Source: Leifsonia tongyongensis | GTDB taxonomy: Bacteria > Actinomycetota > Actinomycetes > Actinomycetales > Microbacteriaceae | Reading direction: 5' to 3' | Assembly: GCF_010686705.1 (NCBI RefSeq) | Contig: NZ_JAAGWY010000003.1 | Coordinates: 124,001 to 188,000 of the forward strand | Length of the DNA: 64,000 nt | Shown here: piece after piece, positions 59,491 to 64,000 of the stretch | Position numbering within the stretch: the first letter of the stretch is position 1 | Layout of the letters: every line of letters starts with the position of its first letter | The notes under the pieces: generated by a model | Database searches by the model: none | What the model was told of the DNA's origin: nothing | Seen by the model: the letters and a program-made list of their open reading frames with translations, nothing else | Program-made: the position numbers and the translations under genes

Positions 59491-59712
59491 ATGCTGACCC
59501 GACCGTGTTCCCGTGTCGCGTGCCCCCGAGATGCGGTGGCCACGCTCACGTACGTGTACGCGGACTCCATGGCCGTTCTCGGCCCGCTCAGCAGCACCCA
59601 TGAGCCGCACTCGTACGACCTGTGCGCGATCCACGCCGAGCGCCTTTCGGCACCGCAGGGCTGGCAGGTCATGAGGCACTCGGTGCTCGGTGAAGTAGGT
59701 TATGGGGCGTGA
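59491..59712 (+). CDS. DUF3499-family small protein
   Basis: 73 residues. Cys residues in CSRVACPRDAVATLTYVYAD and in YDLCAIHAERLSAP give a zinc-ribbon-like pattern, typical of DUF3499, which is conserved before manB in actinobacteria. Family members usually have a longer C-terminal tail; this one stops soon after VLGEVGYGA, where the manB GTG overlaps as GTGA. Function is unknown. Coupling suggests cotranslation with manB. Confidence 0.75.
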   Translation: MLTRPCSRVACPRDAVATLTYVYADSMAVLGPLSSTHEPHSYDLCAIHAERLSAPQGWQVMRHSVLGEVGYGA

Positions 59713-61148
59713 GCAACGCTATTTCGGCCGAACAGATCCACGCGAACTTCGAGGCAGCAGTCAAGACCTATGACGTCCGCGGGCTCGTCGGCATCACGCT
59801 GACGACCGAGATGGTCGAGGCGATCGGTGCGGCCTTCGTGGACGAGATCGGTGCGGCCGGACAGGATGTGGTCGTCGGCCACGACATGCGCGACTCGTCC
59901 CCGGGATTCGCCGCGGCCTTCTCCGAGGGCGCCCGCGCCCGGGGCGCGAACGTCGTCTCCCTTGGCCTGTGCTCGACCGACGAGTCGTACTTCGCGTCCG
60001 GTTACTTCGCGGCCGCCGGGGCGATGTTCACGGCCAGCCACAACCCGGCGACCTACAACGGCATCAAGCTGTCCCGTGCCGGCGCCCAGGGCATCAGCCG
60101 TGACACCGGCCTCGCAGCCGTGCGCGAACGCGCAGAGCAGTACGTCATCGATGGCGTGGTCGCCGTCGCGGAGCCCGGTGGCATCCGTGAGGTGGACGTG
60201 CTGGCCGACTACGCGGCGTTCCTCCGCGGCCTGGTCGACCTGTCCGGCATCCGGCCGATCCGGATCGTCGTCGACGCGGGCAACGGAATGGGAGGACTGA
60301 CCGTTCCCGCCGTGCTCGGCGAGGCCGCCGGCCTGCCGGCGCTGCCGATCGAGATCGTGCCCCTGTACTTCGAACTCGACGGCACCTTCCCGAACCACGA
60401 GGCGAACCCGCTGGAACCTGCGAACCTCGTCGACCTGCAGAAGGCCGTCGTCGAACACGGGGCCGACCTCGGGCTCGCCTTCGACGGCGACGCCGACCGC
60501 TGCTTCGTCGTCGACGAGCGCGGGGATGCCGTCAACCCGTCCGCGGTGGCCGCCATCGTCGCCGTTCGTGAGATCGCGCGCGCCCGCGCGGCCGACCCGG
60601 ATGCCGAGATCGTGGTGATCCACAACCTCATCACCTCGCGCATCGTTCCGGAGACCATCCTGGCTGCGGGCGCAATCCCAGTGCGCACCCGCGTCGGGCA
60701 CTCGCTCATCAAGGACGCGATGCGCGAAACTGGAGCCGTGTTCGGTGGGGAGCACTCGGCGCACTACTACTTCCGCGACTTCTGGAGCGCCGACAACGGC
60801 ATGCTCGCCGCGATGCACCTCCTCGCGGAGTTCGGCTCGCAGGATGAACCCCTCTCGGTGCTCGCCGACGCGTACACTCCCTACGCGCAGTCGGGCGAGA
60901 TCAACTCCACCGTCGACGACGTTCCGGCCGCGTTCACGCGGATCGTGGAGGCGTTCACCGGCCGCGGTGAATTCGACGAGCTCGACGGGCTCACCGTCAC
61001 CGGACTCGTTGCGGGCGACGAACCGTTCTGGTGGTTCAGCGTGCGCTCCTCGAACACCGAGCCGCTGCTACGGCTCAACGTCGAAGCGGCGGATGTCAGC
61101 ACCATGGCGCGCATCCGCGACGAGGTCCTCGAGCTCATCCGCCGCTGA
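59709..61148 (+). CDS. manB: Phosphomannomutase/phosphoglucomutase
   Basis: 479 residues. Alpha-D-phosphohexomutase motifs are YDVRGLVG near the start, VGHDMRDSSPGF, the catalytic TASHNPATYNGIK with the phospho-serine, the metal loop FDGDADRCFVVDE, the sugar-binding EHSAHYYFRDF and C-terminal RSSNTEPLLRLNVEA. It converts mannose-6-P to mannose-1-P for GDP-mannose. The GTG start overlaps the DUF3499 stop. It links with manA at 51.6 kb; no GDP-mannose pyrophosphorylase is in the window. Confidence 0.95.
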   Translation: MSNAISAEQIHANFEAAVKTYDVRGLVGITLTTEMVEAIGAAFVDEIGAAGQDVVVGHDMRDSSPGFAAAFSEGARARGANVVSLGLCSTDESYFASGYFAAAGAMFTASHNPATYNGIKLSRAGAQGISRDTGLAAVRERAEQYVIDGVVAVAEPGGIREVDVLADYAAFLRGLVDLSGIRPIRIVVDAGNGMGGLTVPAVLGEAAGLPALPIEIVPLYFELDGTFPNHEANPLEPANLVDLQKAVVEHGADLGLAFDGDADRCFVVDERGDAVNPSAVAAIVAVREIARARAADPDAEIVVIHNLITSRIVPETILAAGAIPVRTRVGHSLIKDAMRETGAVFGGEHSAHYYFRDFWSADNGMLAAMHLLAEFGSQDEPLSVLADAYTPYAQSGEINSTVDDVPAAFTRIVEAFTGRGEFDELDGLTVTGLVAGDEPFWWFSVRSSNTEPLLRLNVEAADVSTMARIRDEVLELIRR

Positions 61149-61211
61149 GTCGTGGGGCCTGTCGCCCTCCGCGCGAACGAGTGACCACCAGGCCGATGAG
61201 AGAATGACTGC

Positions 61212-62705
<1,494 letters not shown>

Positions 62706-62712
62706 GGCGACC

Positions 62713-63621
62713 TCAGGAGAGTTCTGCGAACGCCCGCACGGGGAAGGTCCCGAATCCCTCGACCTTCGGGGGAACCGCCGTGAACCGCGCTCCGCGTGCG
62801 GGGACCTCGCCCAGCGCGGTCAGGTGCTCCACCACGTGGATTCCCGCGGCCAGGAGGAGGGTGTGAGCGGGGCGTTCCCCGCCGGCCTCGGTGTCGTCGA
62901 TGTTGAGCGAATCGATCCCCACCAGGGCCACCCCGGCGTCCACCAGGTGGCGCGCACCGTCCTCGGTCAGATACGGAGCACCGGATGCGTAGGCCGGCGT
63001 GCCGAAATGACGATCCCAGCCGGTGTGCAGCAGCACGGCAGCGCCTGCGAGATCCCGGTCGAAGAAGACCGACGACGGGATGCCGCGCTGAAGCGCATCC
63101 GTCAGGTGGAAGACCTCGGCGGGCAGCCCCACGAGGGTCTCCAGCCGGAGCGAGGCCAGGTCTCCGCCCTCGGCGTAGCGGTGGAATGGGCTGTCGAGGT
63201 ACGTGCCCGTGTTGCCGATCATCGTGATCACATCCATCGCGAACTCCGTGCCCGGAGCGTAGCGCGCCCGTGAAGCCTCACGGGTGAGGTGCGGGGTGAT
63301 GACGGGCTCCGGGAGGCCCGGATAGGTGACGAGGCCAGCGCGCACGGTGTGGCTGAGGTCGACGATCCGCGACCGCGCCGACGACTCGGAGTGTTCACTG
63401 ACCACGCCCCGGCTCCCGCGATGCGGCTCTTCGACGATGGCGAGCGAATGGAATTCCACTCCTCCCACGAGCGCGAGCCCGAGATGCTCGACGAGCAGGC
63501 GCGCGACATCGGCCTCTTCGACGTCCTTCGAAGGAAGGTCGAGGCGGAATCCGGTGGCTTCCAGGCTCCCGCCGTTCACGAAAGCGATGGTGGCGTCGAA
63601 GTGAGCGCGGTAGTCGGTCAT
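62713..63621 (-). CDS. Cyclase-family (kynurenine-formamidase-like) protein with N-terminal extra domain
   Basis: 302 residues. The cyclase fold begins near residue 85 (IVDLSHTVRAGLVTYPGLPEP), followed by GNTGTYLDSPFHRYAEGGD, LLHTGWDRHFGTPAYASGAPYLT and IDSLNIDDTEAG. In hydrolytic members the metal loop reads H-x-G-T-H-x-D-x-P-x-H; here the first two His are Asn and Tyr, leaving Asp and the last His. The first 75 residues (MTDYRAHFDATIAFVNGG onward) form an extra small domain of unknown role. ATG 63621 is used; it lies 1 bp after the stop of the upstream partial gene. The substrate is unknown. Confidence 0.78.
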   Translation of the reverse strand: MTDYRAHFDATIAFVNGGSLEATGFRLDLPSKDVEEADVARLLVEHLGLALVGGVEFHSLAIVEEPHRGSRGVVSEHSESSARSRIVDLSHTVRAGLVTYPGLPEPVITPHLTREASRARYAPGTEFAMDVITMIGNTGTYLDSPFHRYAEGGDLASLRLETLVGLPAEVFHLTDALQRGIPSSVFFDRDLAGAAVLLHTGWDRHFGTPAYASGAPYLTEDGARHLVDAGVALVGIDSLNIDDTEAGGERPAHTLLLAAGIHVVEHLTALGEVPARGARFTAVPPKVEGFGTFPVRAFAELS

Positions 63622-63622
63622 G

Positions 63623-64000
63623 TCACCTTTCAGGGAATCCGTGGGGGAGTGCATCGAGCACGGGGGCGAGTCGCTCGAGTCGTTCCTTCTCGAGTGTGAG
63701 CGCGCGGAAGTCGCGGTCCCGACGGAGGGCCGCCACTCCCGCGAGGAAGGTCTCGGCGTCCACCGCGGGCAGCGGTGAGACGTAGGCGCCTGCTTCGCCG
63801 GCGAGTTCCGCACTGAGTCCCGCACGGGCAGTGAGTGTCATCCCCGGTGCCTGGTTCAGGAACTGGGCGATGCGCCGCGAGAGCCGGTCGGGGAGTCGTG
63901 CGACATCCGCGATGGCCGCCCATCCGGCGAGCTGGGGCGGCATCGCGAACCCGACCGCGTCGATCGCCGGAACGCGCTCCAGCTGGCTGTACGTGCCGGC
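63623..64000 (-). CDS. Unrecognised protein, C-terminal part only
   Basis: The frame is open to the window edge, so the N-terminus is missing. About 125 residues are seen. They are Ala/Leu/Arg-rich with YSQLERVPAIDAVGFAMPPQ near the visible start and repeated helical segments (LSAELAGEAGAYV, VAALRRDRDFRALTLEKERL). I do not recognise a family. It ends 1 bp before the cyclase-family gene on the same strand, so the two are in one operon. An internal ATG at 63943 is unlikely to be the true start. Confidence 0.6.
   Translation of the reverse strand, partial: AGTYSQLERVPAIDAVGFAMPPQLAGWAAIADVARLPDRLSRRIAQFLNQAPGMTLTARAGLSAELAGEAGAYVSPLPAVDAETFLAGVAALRRDRDFRALTLEKERLERLAPVLDALPHGFPER

Noticed and set aside
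61149-61211. SAH or SAM riboswitch upstream of ahcY
   Set aside because: The spacer is only 63 bp and I could not find paired helices of a known riboswitch; a short leader is likelier.

Overview
The window is a continuous stretch of high-GC actinobacterial chromosome. Small spacers, GTG and occasional TTG starts, a WhiB regulator, a biotin-dependent AccD/AccE carboxylase pair and a manB-sahH neighbourhood point to Actinobacteria. Gene content is most like Microbacteriaceae (Leifsonia or Cryobacterium relatives), but that family placement is an inference from context, not a database match. No rRNA, tRNA, CRISPR array, transposase, integrase or phage gene was seen.

Layout. 1-3.8 kb: end of a TrmA/RumA-type RNA methyltransferase, then a response regulator, a histidine kinase and a kinase-like membrane protein in one overlapping unit. 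3.8-9.7 kb: housekeeping genes, with accE and accD divergent from birA, then a PH-domain membrane protein, a GtrA protein, purK and purE. 9.7-50.3 kb: a roughly 40 kb surface-polysaccharide region. It holds an LCP-family glycopolymer transferase, an acyltransferase, the complete dTDP-L-rhamnose set (rmlA, B, C, D), about a dozen glycosyltransferases, a Wzm/Wzt ABC exporter, a flippase-like membrane protein, two O-antigen-ligase-like proteins, two DUF2142 membrane proteins, two galE-type epimerases counting one just outside at 52.9 kb, and enzymes matching every step to UDP-2,3-diacetamido-2,3-dideoxy-mannuronic acid. It also holds two large secreted proteins that share one N-terminal module but carry different C-terminal repeats. 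50.3-51.5 kb: an acyl-CoA dehydrogenase. 51.6-62.7 kb: manA, galE, whiB, a 1028-residue membrane glycosyltransferase, DUF5719, a degenerate zincin, DUF3499, manB and sahH, resembling the conserved actinobacterial manB-whiB2 neighbourhood. 62.7-64 kb: a cyclase-family protein and an unrecognised partial gene running off the window.

How it works together (inference). ManA/ManB, GalE and RmlA-D make activated sugars. The WbpA/B/E/D/I-like enzymes make an acidic diacetamido sugar. Cytoplasmic GT2/GT4 enzymes assemble a rhamnose-rich glycan, Wzm/Wzt and possibly the flippase-like protein move it across the membrane, and LCP or ligase-like proteins attach it to the wall or an acceptor. The two secreted repeat proteins are candidate wall-associated partners.

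Regulatory reading. At least thirteen genes have a TAGNNT-like -10 hexamer ending 6-8 nt before the start codon, which indicates leaderless transcription and helped choose several starts. Two perfect palindromes overlap promoters, one upstream of whiB and one between the acyl-CoA dehydrogenase and manA. Seven of eleven convergent gene pairs overlap at their 3' ends by 25-53 bp.
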